Source of the DNA: Cladobotryum mycophilum
Taxonomy: Eukaryota > Ascomycota > Sordariomycetes > Hypocreales > Hypocreaceae
Length of the DNA stretch: 64,000 nucleotides
Assembly (NCBI GenBank): GCA_036429605.1
Contig: JAVFKD010000016.1
Location: forward strand, 3,472,001-3,536,000
Reading direction: 5' to 3'
Shown: piece after piece, positions 1 to 12,649 of the stretch
How positions within the stretch are numbered: position 1 is the first letter of the stretch
How the letters are laid out: each line of letters begins with the position of its first letter
Made by a program: the position numbers and the translations under genes
The notes under the pieces: generated by a model
Databases searched by the model: none
Told to the model about the DNA's origin: nothing
Seen by the model: only the letters and a program-made list of their open reading frames with translations

Positions 1-3000
1 AGCATGGGTTTGCGGCTGCCGCTTGGGTCCTTGTTGAAGGGATTGAGCTTCGATTATCTGCTGCATGGAAAAGGAACCTCCAAGCTCACGCAGTCGTTTT
101 CGATCCATTTTCCCACTGGCAGTTGTCGGTAAGAACGGCATGGAAAAGAAGACTGTTGGCACCATGTACCCTGGCAAGCGGGCAGTGAGCTGATCTCTAA
201 ATGCACCGTCAATCGGAAGCACTCGACAAGTTGTTTCGAGAGGCTCCGTCATCTTGTTGTGTTCATCCTTTTGTTCAATGAAAGCCGCAACTACAGGCCT
301 CGCCTTCGTTCCACTCGGCGTAATCACTTCTGCAACCACCTGGCTGGCTTCTTCTGATATGACCTGCTGCACGTGGCTCTCAATCTCTCCGAGCTCCACT
401 CGTTGCCCGTTAATCTTGACCTGCGTATCTTTACGTCCAATGTACGCGATGCTTCCATCCTCATTGTATCGAACCAAGTCTCCAGTTGCGTAAAGTATCC
501 CTTGCCGTCCCGTGTGGCTTTGTGTGCCGCGTAGCAACCATGATGGAGCACTGATGAATGCTGCAGCAGTTTTCTTAGCATCGCCTAAGTATCCACGGCC
601 AACAAGGGGCCCTTCAAGTAAGAGCTCGCCAATACAACCCAGTGGTACCAACCGTTCGTGATTATCTGGGTCAACAATCCAGGGTACGTGTCCCACACAA
701 TATCCGATTCCAGTAGCATCTTCCGGGCTAGCTGCAGTGTCATTGATGGTAGTAGTAGCCGTACATTCGGCTGGTCCATAGACATTCAACACTTGCACCT
801 TGCCCCACCAGGCTTGAATGTCTTTTAGGTGCAGTTTTTCTCCAGACAACATGACGATCCTCACTTCAGGAATCTTCTCGGGTGATAGGAACTGGGCGAT
901 TGTAGGCGTGAGCGAGAGGAGAGTCGGCCTAAGCTTGACTATGCTTTCTATAAGGTTGTTTTCCCGATCGTCCTCGCTAGGAATACATACACACCCTCCC
1001 GAAGCCAGTGTGAACAACGGGTCTGCCACCGCGCCGTCAAAGCTATTGGATGTAACATCAAAAATTCGAGCATCCGCAGTGAATCCAAGACGGGTGGCCT
1101 GAAGATGCCAGCCTGAAGAAAGGTTGCGGTGCGTCATGACAGCACCCTTGGGCACTCCAGTGCTTCCAGACGTGAATATCACGTACGAGGCGGATGATGG
1201 ATTGACAACAGGCAGATGCCTATCTCTATGAAGCTGATCGTCTAAACCGGCAAAGAGGTTGTCATCAACTGCAACCACGTGGTTTACCAGTCTAGAACTA
1301 AGATCCTTGGTTGAGAAGGAAGATAGAATCAGAGAAGCTTGTAACTGTTGGGTAATAGAGAGAAGACGATGTTCCGTGAGATGGGGGTCAAGGAGCATGA
1401 TGGCCCCTCCGGCTTTGAGAACAGCGAAAACACTAACCGCTGTCCACTTTGACTTCTCGAAACACAGAGGCACGTAAACGTCTGACCCAATGCCAAGGTC
1501 GATCAAGAGGTGTGCTAATTTGGTAGAAAGCTGATGAAGCTCGCCGTATGTGACCTCCCCGTCCCAAGCGCGGAGGGCGACGGTATTGGGCTGCCTCTCT
1601 GCCGTCCTGGCAAATATGTCGTGAATGCATTCATCAAAATGCGGCGGAACGATGCTGTTCCAACCCCATATCATGTCAAGTTGACTGTTTGCTAACACAG
1701 AAATATCCTTGATGAGTTTAGAAGGATTAGCGATGATGGCAGAGACCGCACCACTGACACAGTCGGCAATGCGCGATGCTTCATCTTGCGCGACGCTTTC
1801 AGAGCGAAAATCTATTTCCATCTCAATGCGGTCATCGCTATCGTCGCAAGTAAGACTAATATCATACTTTAGGGGGTTAGTAAGCGGAATGAATTGAACA
1901 ATAGTCTCGCCTGTTTTGCTTACCTCTGTTGGATCATGGCCATCCAAAATCTTGACGACGATTTCGTTCTCCTCGACGTTGCCCGCGCTCTTGGTGCTTT
2001 TATGGAAAGAAAGAATGCTGTTGAATAATGCATGGGAGTTGAGACCAATAATCTGGTGAATTGTCGCCAGGGAAACATGTTGGTAAGGCAGACTGTCGAG
2101 GTAGTCTCTCTGAGCTTGTCTTAATGTCTCGAGAACAGACAATGGTTGGTCGAGGCGGATCCGACATGGAAGCATACCGATCAAGGGGCCAACAACCGTA
2201 TTGACATCGTCTATTGACACATCGCGACCCGACGACAGATCACCAAAGCAAGTGGTTGAAGTCCCGGTGTATTCTCGCAACACGAGTGCCCATGCGGTTC
2301 GGACCAGCGTTGCAACCGTTACCTCCCATTTCTTGCAAAAGTCACGAATCCTCGTTGTGTCAATGTTGGGAACCATAATTGGCTTGGTGACCGCACTGGC
2401 CCCCTGTTCTGGAATCGGGAAGATACATGGTTTGACGTCAGACAACTGCTTCGTCCAGAACTCCAGCTCAGCGACTTCCGACTGCTCATTTAAATGGCTG
2501 ATGAATTTTTTGTATGAACCTGCCTGGCGAAGTCGGCCGTGATTGAGATAAGCTTCTTGAAGATCATGCCACAGTATGGCCTCCGAGAATGCATCTGTGA
2601 TTGTATGGTTCATTTCTAGCAAAAGGTGTGCTCTTTGCTGGTCAATCTGGCGGACTGTTAGATGGTGTTGTAAGGAGAACTTTTGATAGGTTGGAAGATG
2701 TTGTTTCCGCGCCTCTTGTGTGAGAGGTAGATCGCCTGGCAAGAAACAAGATACGCTGGGCAGTGGGTCCTTCAAGATGATGTGCATCGTTCTACGGCTG
2801 CCAGGAAACTGATCACAGAACACGGCCCTTAGAAGCGCATGTCTTCTGACTACGGCGCGCCAGGACTGTTTTAGTCTGGCTAGGTCAAGTCTACCTTTGC
2901 TACTTCGAATCTCAAGCTCAATCCATGTCTGGTAGCTCCCCTCGTCTTTGGCCTGGCTCATCAAGATACCTTCTTGCATTGGTGAACAAGGGAAAATGTC

Positions 3001-4623
3001 CTCAATCTCGTCGTTTTGGACGCCTAGTCGGTCAAGCCAAATATCTTTGAACTCGCGGATGTCATCGTACGAATTGAAGGCCAATGGAAAGTCGCTGAGC
3101 GTCCAGTCTGGAGCTTTGCCCTGCAGCTCAATCGCCATTTGACTCAATACCAACTCGTAGGTTTCCATCCATTCAACAATCTTTGACACATGTTTCATAT
3201 CTTTGTGCCAAGCAGCTGACCCAAAGAGGCATCCGTTCTCCACTCGTAGGGCAAAGTCGAACAGGGAAAATCGTCGCAGTTTAATGGAAGAAGGTGGGTC
3301 ACAGTTGTCGGGTAGGCTGATGTTCCGAAAGAGAGCATCCTGGCGCTCTAGCTGCTGATAGACACCTTCGTAGTTGAAGATGATCTCAACAGGGAAATCT
3401 GAAGTGAACTGCTTTGCCTTTTCTGTGTCGGCAAACCGCGAAGTGAAATGCGACCATCCGTTTCGGGATAACTTGCGAAAACTGTCTTTTGTCTGACGGA
3501 CTATATCAACCATGCTGTCTGTACCAGTAGCAGAGACCTCTATGGGGAACATAGTTGTAAACCAACCAACCGTTGTAGAAATGTCAGTTCGACGATCCCA
3601 AACCTCACGACCATGGCCTTTAGAGAATATTGGTGGTGCAGAGCGATCAGGGAAAGTTTTGGCGAAGGAATAAAGAAGACTGGATATCAGTAGCTCAATA
3701 GGCCGTGTGTCAAGAGCATTGTTACAACTACCCAGGATAGCAGAGGCCGTTGCTTCGTCAACACTGAAGTCGTAGACGGTGGTATCCCCTTGGAGATTGA
3801 CACTGTTCTCCATTCCCCAATACGATAGCAAGGCTGGCTGAGTTTCGACAGAGTGAGACTGCAAATTATCGGCAGCATATTTAGCTTGTAAGGCGACCCA
3901 GGTCGAAAATTCCATCGAAGGAGAGGCTGTTATTTTTCCAGAGACTAGCAGGTCTTCCAACTCCTGTAGTAACACACGCCAAGATACAAGATCAACAACA
4001 AGGTGATGTATCGAGATCAAGAGTCTCTGAGCCTCATCGTCATCGAACACGACGGCAGCAACAAGCAGTCCAGTATCGATATTTAGCGATTCACGGGCAT
4101 GGGCAATTGTTTCAGAAGCCTCGGGCCAGGCATCTACCTTGACCTGTAAGGAAAAAGACCCCGAGACATCGTCAGTGATGTGCTGATGCCAGCAGCCCTC
4201 CCCATCTTGGCTAAAACGTGAACGCAGAATACCATGTCTGCGAATAATGGTCTCAAATGCCGACACCATTCTTTCACGCCCAACGTTTTGCTGCAACTCG
4301 AGGCAGAAGCACTGATCAAATGCTGTGTTGGTCGGGTCAGGCTGCGTAGAAAAGTACAACTGCTGTATCGGACTCAGCTTCGTTGACCGTTCGTTGGTCA
4401 TGGAAAGTGATGTTGTATCCGAAGCCAGCATTGCGATTGAAGAATCTAGATGTTTCACAAGATTTCTGATCGTCTTTTTCTGAAGAATATCAGCCGTGGG
4501 GACATGTATTGACAAAGATCTCGCAGCTGCTGATACTTGCATTGCAGTAATCGAGTCGCCTCCGAGCTGTAAGAAACTATCGCCTACTCCAATGGATTCT
4601 GGGTCAATGTTGAGCACCTGACC
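1..4623 (-). pseudogene. NRPS fragment 3: T2-E-C2-A3, runs off the window
   Basis: In frame with fragment 2 across the TAG. T2 has DSFLQLGGDS near 4575. The next domain is an epimerisation domain (about 4380-3100), identified by IHHLVVDLVSWRVLL, VGWFTTMFPI and FNYEGVYQQL. C2 (about 3060-1700) has NHTITDAFS in place of HHxxxDG; an Asn at the first His is seen in other fungal C domains. A3 (about 1670-40) has FTSGSTGVPKGAV, NVYGPAECTA, YATGDLV and GKMDRKR, hand-aligned pocket DGASMSVATK. The frame is open through base 1, just before T3. Lacking a start of its own it is probably untranslated, but its motifs are unblemished. Confidence 0.88.
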
Positions 4624-7600
4624 CTATATCTTCTGCATCTGCTGTTCCATATGTGACGTAGGTTCCTGTTTTGACCCACGGCTACCCGTCCGAGCATCTG
4701 CAAGCTGCTGAACTGAGAACATCCCACCCATCTCACGCAAACGCTTCCTGTCTATTTTCCCTGTGGGTGTCATGGGGATTTCGCGCATAGAAAAGTAAGC
4801 CGTCGGTACCATATAGCTTGGCAGATGCCCCTCCAGCTCAGCTTGGATGCTAGCATCAATAGAGAGCACAGTAGTATTCGCCATGGAATCGCCTGTTGTG
4901 GCTACATTAGTGTTCAACTGAATGAACACAGCCAAGGAGGGACTGGAGCCATCGCCCTGCGGTACTATCACTTCAGCAACAACGTGGACTGCCTCTGGCA
5001 TGCTCTGTTGGACACTATATTCCACTTCTCCGAGTTCTATGCGTTGTCCTCGAATCTTGACTTGCGAGTCCTTCCTTCCAATGTAGTTCAAGCTGCCTTC
5101 GTGATTATACTGGACCAAGTCGCCCGTCTTATATAAATATCCACGACGTCCGGGGAACTCCCCACCCGCACCTCGTACTAACCACGAAGGGTCCTGGATG
5201 AAAACATTGGCGGTCTTTTTCGCGTCATTGGGGTAACCTTGTCCAACTAGGGGGCCCTCGAGCAGTAGTTCACCGACGTAACCTGGTGGCAGTAGACGGT
5301 GGTGGTTATTTGGATCAACCACCCAAGTCGTAAGACCGGCCCCCTTTCCAATGTAAACCTCTTCAGCGTGTGAGATAACACCGATTGTTGAAACGACCGT
5401 GCATTCAGCTGGCCCATAGGTATTAAAGACTGTTACGCCCCTATCCAGCCAAGGCTTCACATCACCAGGGTTGACCTTTTCGCCACCAATCATTAGTGCC
5501 TTAAGGCTAGGGACTTCTTCCGGTGTCAAAAGCCGACAAATAGAAGGCGTAAGATACACTGCATTGGCGTTGAAAGATGTTATGCTCTCCGCTAGATTAT
5601 CCTTCCGCTCTTTTTCACTGGGTGTGCAAATGCATCCCCCTGAGGCAAGTGCCTGCAAAGGGCCAAGAATTGCAGCGTCAAAACTGTACGATGCAAAGTC
5701 GAATATCCTTGTTGCCTCACTTAAACCAAGACGCGGGCATTGATGATGGATTGCCGAAGAAAGGTTCTGGTGGCTTATTACAGCGCCTTTTGGAACACCA
5801 GTACTACCCGATGTAAATACCACGTAGGCAGAGGACGAGGGATTGACGACTGGGAGTTGACTCATTTCCCGACTATCTCGGCTAATCTTAGAGTCCAAGA
5901 ACAGGACTTGCTTCGTAATCTCAACACTAATATCCCTATTCGCAATAGAAGATACCATTACCTCGGCTTGTACTTGTTGACTCATAGCCTGAAGTCGTGC
6001 CAAAGGGACGGAGGCGTCAAGCAACAGAAATGCACCTCCTGCTTTCAACACTCCCATCATAGCAACAGTTGTCCACATTGACTTCTCGAAGCAGACAGGC
6101 ACGTATGTGCCTGGTTTAACACCAAGCTTCACTAACCGGACTGCTAGCGATGTGGAAAATTGTTCCAACTCGCCATACGTCAGGCTACCGTTCCAAGCAC
6201 AGACAGCAACCTTATTGGCATGTTTCTGTGCCACATCAGAGATGGTATCGTGAACAAGTTGTCCGGTAACAGGTGACGGGACAGTTTTGTTCCACCGCCA
6301 TATCTCGTCTAGGTCCTTCTGTGTAATAACATTTATATCCCTCACGGATCCGGTGGGGGATGCATCATTGAGCTGTCGCATTACATGCTCAAGACGCTCA
6401 ATCAGTCTCTGAACTTCCAGAGATGAGATTATGGCCGAATCAAATCTTGCCTTGGCGGTAATCACATCTTTTCCAAGCTCAAACTCGACGCTAAGAGCAT
6501 AAGTATTGAGCTGTTCTTGCGGGCTGCTTTTCTGCCATGTCCCAAGGACATGCTCTAATGGTTCATCTGGCGGCTGAATAACCAACAGCGTTTGGAACTT
6601 GCAAGCTCTCTGGCACTCGGGGGAGATCTTGGCAATGCGATGTAGTCCAGTGTGTTCAAACAGAATCATCTCTATCGTTTGTTGTTTCACTGCTTCCAGG
6701 TATTCGGAGACCGATTGGTTTAGTATATTGACTCGCAATGGAACCGTTGCAATTGTTGGACCAGTCATTTCATCAATCCCAGGAATAGGCGCATTCCTAC
6801 CAGAGACTGTGATGCCAAAGATGGCATCATCTACACTGGTTGCACCACTGGTAACCAATGCCCACGCAGCGTAGATTAGAGTAGATGTCGGTATGTTGGT
6901 GCTCTGGCTCTGGGAACTCGAAAATTGATGGGATACAAAAGCGTCAACCGTCGGTTCACAGACGTTTGCTGGCAGAGATGGAAAGGGTGTGTACTCGCCC
7001 CCGGATAAAGCTTCTTGCCAGTAGTCTGACGCATTCGCATTCTCTGTATTCTTAATGTACTGAATAAAATCTCTAAATGGCTGTACATCTTTGATGAAGC
7101 CACCTCTGTAGATGTTATAAACGGCCTTTAGCAACAGCCACAAAGACCAACCGTCGTATAGAGCGTGGTGCAAACTCCATACAAACCAGCGACATTTCCC
7201 TGACTCATCTGAAATCAGAGCATACCGTGCCAGGGCATGACCCATTTCCATTGGGCGATGTTTATCTGAAGCAAGATACTCCTCTAGTCCAGAAGTCTTG
7301 AGCCACTCGATCTTCTCATCTATAACTATCTGAAAGAGGCCAATGGTGTTGTGCTGAACAACTCGTGTGCGCAATATGGGCATTTTTCTAGCCACTTCTT
7401 CCCAGGCTTGACAGAAGTCTGTGATGTCAACATCTGACGATAGCTCTAGTATGTTCTGGCTGATATAATCTCCTGGCGTCTTGGATGATAGAGCAAGCAG
7501 GCCCTCTTGGAGAGGCGTGCAAGGGTATGCGTCTTGTATAGCAGCCAGGCCCAGCTGATATTGGGCAGAGATGTCCTCAACAACAGAAGTGACATTGCAG

Positions 7601-9473
7601 CTACCTTCCAGTAGATCGAACGGTCGAATATTTTGGTTAGTAATTGAGTTTCTCTCAAGGCGATGGGCGTAACTAGCAACGCTTTCCAGCTTGGAATGGC
7701 GAAGCATGTCGGCCACAGAGACTTCAATACCAATCTTGCGAAGACTGCTCACAGCCTTGATAGCAGCCACTGAATCGCCTCCAAGATGGAAAAAGTCATC
7801 ATCGAGTCCTATCGCGGCTTTCTCTATACCTAGTATGTTGGCCCATACGCCCCGTATTTGTTCCTCAACTCGAGTTATCGGTTGTCGCTTTGGGCCTTGC
7901 GCGGATGTCTGTGCATCCAGAAGTTGTTGCATAGAGAACGTCCCACCAATTTCACGTATCCTTTTCCTATTTATCTTCCCCGAAGGTGTCATTGGCATAT
8001 CGGTGACGGAGAAGAAAACAGTAGGTACCATGTAGCTTGGCAAGTATGCTACCAGCTGATCCTTGACCTCATTCCCGACATGAAGTACGGTTGCTATGGT
8101 AGAATCTAGAGATGCTGACCCATCAAAGCCGTCATCCATTTGAAGAAATGCTACTACCACCGCAGGCGACTTCACTCCTTGTGGTTTAATAAGCTCTGCA
8201 ACGATTTGTCTGGCCGCAGGAACACATTGCTGGATGCGGTACTCAATCTCCCCCAATTCTACACGCTGTCCGCCAATCTTAACCTGTGCGTCCTTTCGAC
8301 TAACAAAAGTTAAACTGCCGTCGCCGTTATAATGGACTAGATCGCCGGTCTTGTAAAGACGTCCACTGCGCCGTGGACTCCCTGGACCGCCTTGCCTTAA
8401 CCACGCAGGACCATGGATAAAGGTTGCAGCAGTCTTCTCTGGATCATCAAGGTAACCTTCTCCAACTAACGGTCCCTCAAGCAACAGCTCTCCAACACAG
8501 CCCGGCGGAACTAACTGGTCATGATCTTCTGGATCAACAATCCATGTGACATGCCCCATGCCATATCCAATGCAAGCAGCAGTGGCTTCTGGACTTGACG
8601 GGGAATGGTTGGCTGTACTAGTGGCAGTGCACTCAGCAGGTCCATAGAGGTTTAGAACCCTCACCTTATTCCACCATGGCTGGACGTCTCCAAGATGCAC
8701 CATCTCGCCGGACAGAGCCAAAGTCTTGACCGCAGGAACATCATCGGGCTTAATAAACCGAGCCACCGTTGGAGTCAAATCTAAATAATTTGCACGTAGA
8801 GAGACAACACTCTCAGTAAGCCTGTTGATCCGGTCGTGGTCGCTCGGGACGCATAAGCAGCCACCCGAAAGGAAGACACATAATGAATCGTATATCGTGG
8901 TATCGAAGCTGGGAGATGAGAAGTCATAAATCCTTTTGTCTGGCGTATAGCCAAGGGCTTCGTGTTGATACTGGAAGGCCGACGCGAAATTCTGGTGAGT
9001 CATGACGGCTCCCTTGGGGGTTCCGGTGCTTCCTGATGTGAACACAGCATAGAGAGCTGATGATGGGTTACATGGCGTAAGGCAGAGTTCGTGAGAATCG
9101 GCAGTCGGTTCATTGAGTAACTCTGTTCCAACGGTTATTGATCGTGGCGCCAGACTTGAGCTTATAGTATTGTATGAAGCTGATGAGATTATCAGTGTCG
9201 GCTTAACCTTTGTGATCATGTCCCGCAAGCGCTGTTCAGGCAGCGAAGGGTCTAACAGAAGAACCGCCCCGGACGCTTTAAGAACACCAAGTAGAGCAAC
9301 ACTAGTCCACATTGATTTCTCGAAATACAAGGGCACAAATACACCTGGACCTATCCCCATGCTGACAAGCTTGGAAGCCACCTTGGTAGCCAGCCTGTCT
9401 AATTCACCATATGTGAGTTCGCCATCCCAGGCGCAAATAGCCTGCGCGTGAGGCTGGCTCTGTACTCGCTCGG
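4624..9473 (-). pseudogene. NRPS fragment 2: A1-T1-C1-A2, ending at a premature TAG
   Basis: Starts in A1 just inside the transposon (AWDGELTYGELDRLATK) and is open to TAG at 4624-4626. A1 (to about 7900) has FTSGSTGTPKGAV, NLYGPAECTA, YKTGDLV and GKINRKR. T1 has DDFFHLGGDS near 7790. C1 (about 7560-6300) has the intact HHALYDG near 7165. A2 (about 6300-4650) has FTSGSTGVPKGAV, NTYGPAECTV, YKTGDLV and GKIDRKR. Hand-aligned ten-residue pocket codes are DTYDASLATK (A1) and DALYMGTVVK (A2); I do not assign substrates. The stop falls in MQKI-stop-GQVLNIDPESIG, where NRPSs have Trp (compare RGVWANILGIE before T1). T2 continues in the same frame beyond the stop. Confidence 0.9.
9466..9473. repeat. 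Target-site duplication TCGCTCGG, left of hAT copy 1
   Basis: Eight bases identical to 12642-12649. In the uninterrupted NRPS this sequence reads once, within the A1 linker AERVQSQP. Confidence 0.95.
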
Positions 9474-12400
9474 CAGTGAAGCAATCCGATCAAACAAATC
9501 AAATCCGGGCCCTGGATTTGCGTATTTGAAGCTTTGGTGATAGTATGTTTGTTTGTTTGCTCGATTTGATGGTATTTAAATTGTCTTAGGGTTATAAAAT
9601 AAAACTATTATAAAGCTATTTATATATTATTTTCTAAGCATTACTATAGGCTTTTTTCTTTGTTATTTATATTATTTTCTTACTTTTAATTACTGGTTTT
9701 TTTTTTGATTTATAATTACTTTATTTATTAATAGTTTATTAAAAGAAAATAATACCTTTTAAGAATACCGCGCCCTGCTATATCTAGCTTTTTATGCATT
9801 TTAATTACTTAAGGGTTCCTGACTTCATTAAGAGCCTCTATAATAAAAGCATTAGCTTAGCTTAACTAAAAGTTCTCTTATATTTAACTATTATTGCAGG
9901 AATAGCAAGAAGGTCTAATATAAGCTGATTAAGTATTAGAAATAAGGTTTACTATAATATCTATTATTGTATAGGATTATTAATTTTTTGCGGTTAAGGT
10001 AATTAGAGATATTGCTTAAGCTTAGAGATTTAATTAGGCTTTTTTAGTGTTATATTTATTATCCACTAGTAAAACCTAGAGGGTTTCTTTTATAATAAAA
10101 ATATAGGCTAAGGAACTGGGGGGTTAGAGGTTGATTAATAATAAAAAGGTTATTATATTAATAATACTATTGCTTTTAATAGTATTCCAAACCCTTAATA
10201 ATATTATTAAACTAAATCGTTTAATTAGGATTATTCTACTGCTTCTTAAGCTATTGGAAATTATATTATAGATATAGTATCATAGAAGCAGCGAAAAGGG
10301 GCGAGTCCCTAAGCTTTGTATAGTAATTGTTTAATTTCTTTTATGTATTTGTAATTAATAGCCGAAGATAGGTTTTAGAGTTATCTTAAAGCCCTTGAAG
10401 TTATTTAAATTGATTTTGCCGCTTGTTGGATTAGTATTCGGCTTGTATATGCTAGGGGAGACTTTATCACGAGGCCATCGGAAACGACTGTGATCTTGGT
10501 GTATTTTGCTATGATAATTGCCTTTAAGAACGTGTTAATACCCTTTTTATTACTAACGGCATTTAGCTTAAAGTCTATTTAATTTGCTTGTTAGTTAGGC
10601 TATTAAAAAATGCCTTCTAAAACTTAAGATTATTAAGAAGATACTTAATGCTGGTCAGGACTTCCTAAAACTGGCCAAATCCGCCGGCCTTGGCGTGGCT
10701 TTGATACTGCATTATCTACTCATAAAAAGGCTTAAGGATTGCCTTAATCTCTGTGAGAAGCCGCTAATCCTTAATTATAAGAATATTTTTATTTAGAATT
10801 CGATTCGATGGATTAGGCTTGAGCTAGCTTTTATAAATAAAGGCTTAGATATGTGCCTGCTTTTTAATAGTATGATTAAGTATTAGATAAGTTGAATTCT
10901 ATTATGTATTATTATTTATAATAACCTTAAGCTTTTTATCCGATTCCTTAAAGAGTATAAAATCCTTTGTATTAAACTTATAGGCGTTGTATTAAAAGCG
11001 TTTACTTCGCTATAGAGAGCTTTGAATAAACTTTATAATATTCCAAAGCTTTCTAATTAGCCCTCTCTTTCTCTAATGCCTAAGATCTTTATTAATATTC
11101 TTAAGAGCCTTATAATACTGTGATTCTTGCTTAAAGGTCTTATTATTCTTTTTATAAAAAAAGCCTGATTAACTAGGTTAAGAATATAACCAAAGCATCG
11201 TATTCGACGGTTAGAAGCATCTAAGGGTATTATCATAGGGTTTAAAAGCTGGAAGAGATGTTGTATATAGGTATTATTATTTATAGTATTATCATAGATA
11301 ATAATACTAACGCGATCTTTAATATCCTAATCTTAAATAATTTTATAGAGTATTAATATAATATTATTACCAGTATAAGCCCCATACTATTACCGGAGAG
11401 TAAAAAAGTAATGTTAATGTATTCTATTAAGGTTTATAAAGTGTGTAATAATGCTATTTATTGTAAGCCTATTTAGCGAGGTCTAGAGGTTAAAGCTAAG
11501 ATATACCTTTATTAGGGTATTCTAAAGCTTATTACGAATAATTTTCTTATTGTTATTGAAGATAGTATCTAGCATTTAACGTTAGTTTATTCTATTTAAT
11601 AATAACCTAGAAAAAAACTGTATATTAAGATCCATTATTAAGCTATAGATAAAAGGATTATTAAATGTATTAAATGCTTTATTAGAGTTAATGATATAAC
11701 CAAGAGCTAGCTTATAAAGCTTATAGACTTGGTTTTTTAGAAAAACCATAGATATTCGAGTTCGTTTCGGGGGAGGCTGATCATCAGTATTAGAGCTTAT
11801 AGTCAAGCCGTTAGATAGAGATTAATAGATTCAATAAGCCCGTTAAAAATACTCTTTTACAGAAGTCATAGTTAATGCCTTAAAGGGCTTAGAATAACCC
11901 ATATGATCACATTATCGGTAGACCTAGAAAGCATCGCCTAAAAGATAAGATTAATTAAATAAAAATATAATAAAAAAGAGCTTATTATATTAATCTAAAG
12001 GCATAATTTCCTGTATAAAGATCCCTTTATTTATAATCTAGCTAGTCTGGCCTTATAAGCTTTTTTTACTTATCAAATCGTTGTTCACGTATCGTTTTCC
12101 CTTCCAAATAGTAACCAGTATATTATTAAAGGTCTTATAAGCTTAAGAATTATCTTAGAAGAACGGTATTAACTGCTAGATAATACCGCGAAGGCGCGAT
12201 ACATTAAAAACCATAAGACTCATCGTTAAGGCTAAGGTAAGGTAATTAAGGCTATGATATTATAATTATAGTATTAATCATAAGAGGTATCACGAATGCG
12301 ATGTGATAAAAACGCAAAAAAGAATAATATAAGCTTAAACCTTATTGCCTAAAAAAATAACTAACCAATCAAAAGCCCATATAGTCTAATAGTATCGTAA

Positions 12401-12641
12401 TTAGTTATAATAGCTAAAAGATTATAGATTTAAATCCTAAGTTTATCTACCTAAATTCTATTATTTTGTACTAAAAATAACTACGGAAAGAATATATTCT
12501 AAGACATTCTACCTACCCTAAATTTAATAAATATATCAAATATTCAGCCTTAAACAATTACTTATTTAAGACTATAAATAGCTTTAAATTATTTATTTGT
12601 TTAGTTGTTTGTTTATTATGTTTGATCGGATTGCTTCACTG
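9474..12641 (-). mobile_element. hAT transposon, copy 1, RIP-degraded, inserted in the NRPS A1 domain
   Basis: A 3168-bp element bounded by inverted repeats beginning CAGTGAAGCAATCCGATC and by perfect 8-bp duplications TCGCTCGG at 9466-9473 and 12642-12649, the hAT signature. It matches the element at 58339-61509 in reverse orientation (transposase on minus). The first 104 bases (9474-9577) are identical to the other copy. Inside, differences are overwhelmingly C-to-T or G-to-A, such as TTCACAG to TTTATAG and GTTCAAGG to GTTTAAGG, the CpA-to-TpA pattern of RIP. The transposase is riddled with stops; one recognisable piece lies at 11582-11806 (TDDQPPPKRTRIS). No part can encode a functional transposase. 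Confidence 0.95.
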
Positions 12642-12649
12642 TCGCTCGG
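12642..12649. repeat. Target-site duplication TCGCTCGG, right of hAT copy 1
   Basis: Perfect match to 9466-9473, directly abutting the terminal CACTG of the element. Confidence 0.95.

Noticed and set aside
9113..9451. Plus-strand frames inside the NRPS
   Set aside because: Antisense shadows of the A1 coding sequence; the minus frame carries all A-domain motifs.
10381..10800. Possible independent gene in the A/T-rich NRPS insertion
   Set aside because: Aligns with the transposase of the clean copy and is full of stops.
12375..12440. True tRNA gene
   Set aside because: A-box and B-box resemblance only; acceptor, anticodon and T stems do not pair convincingly, so listed as a finding and not annotated as tRNA.
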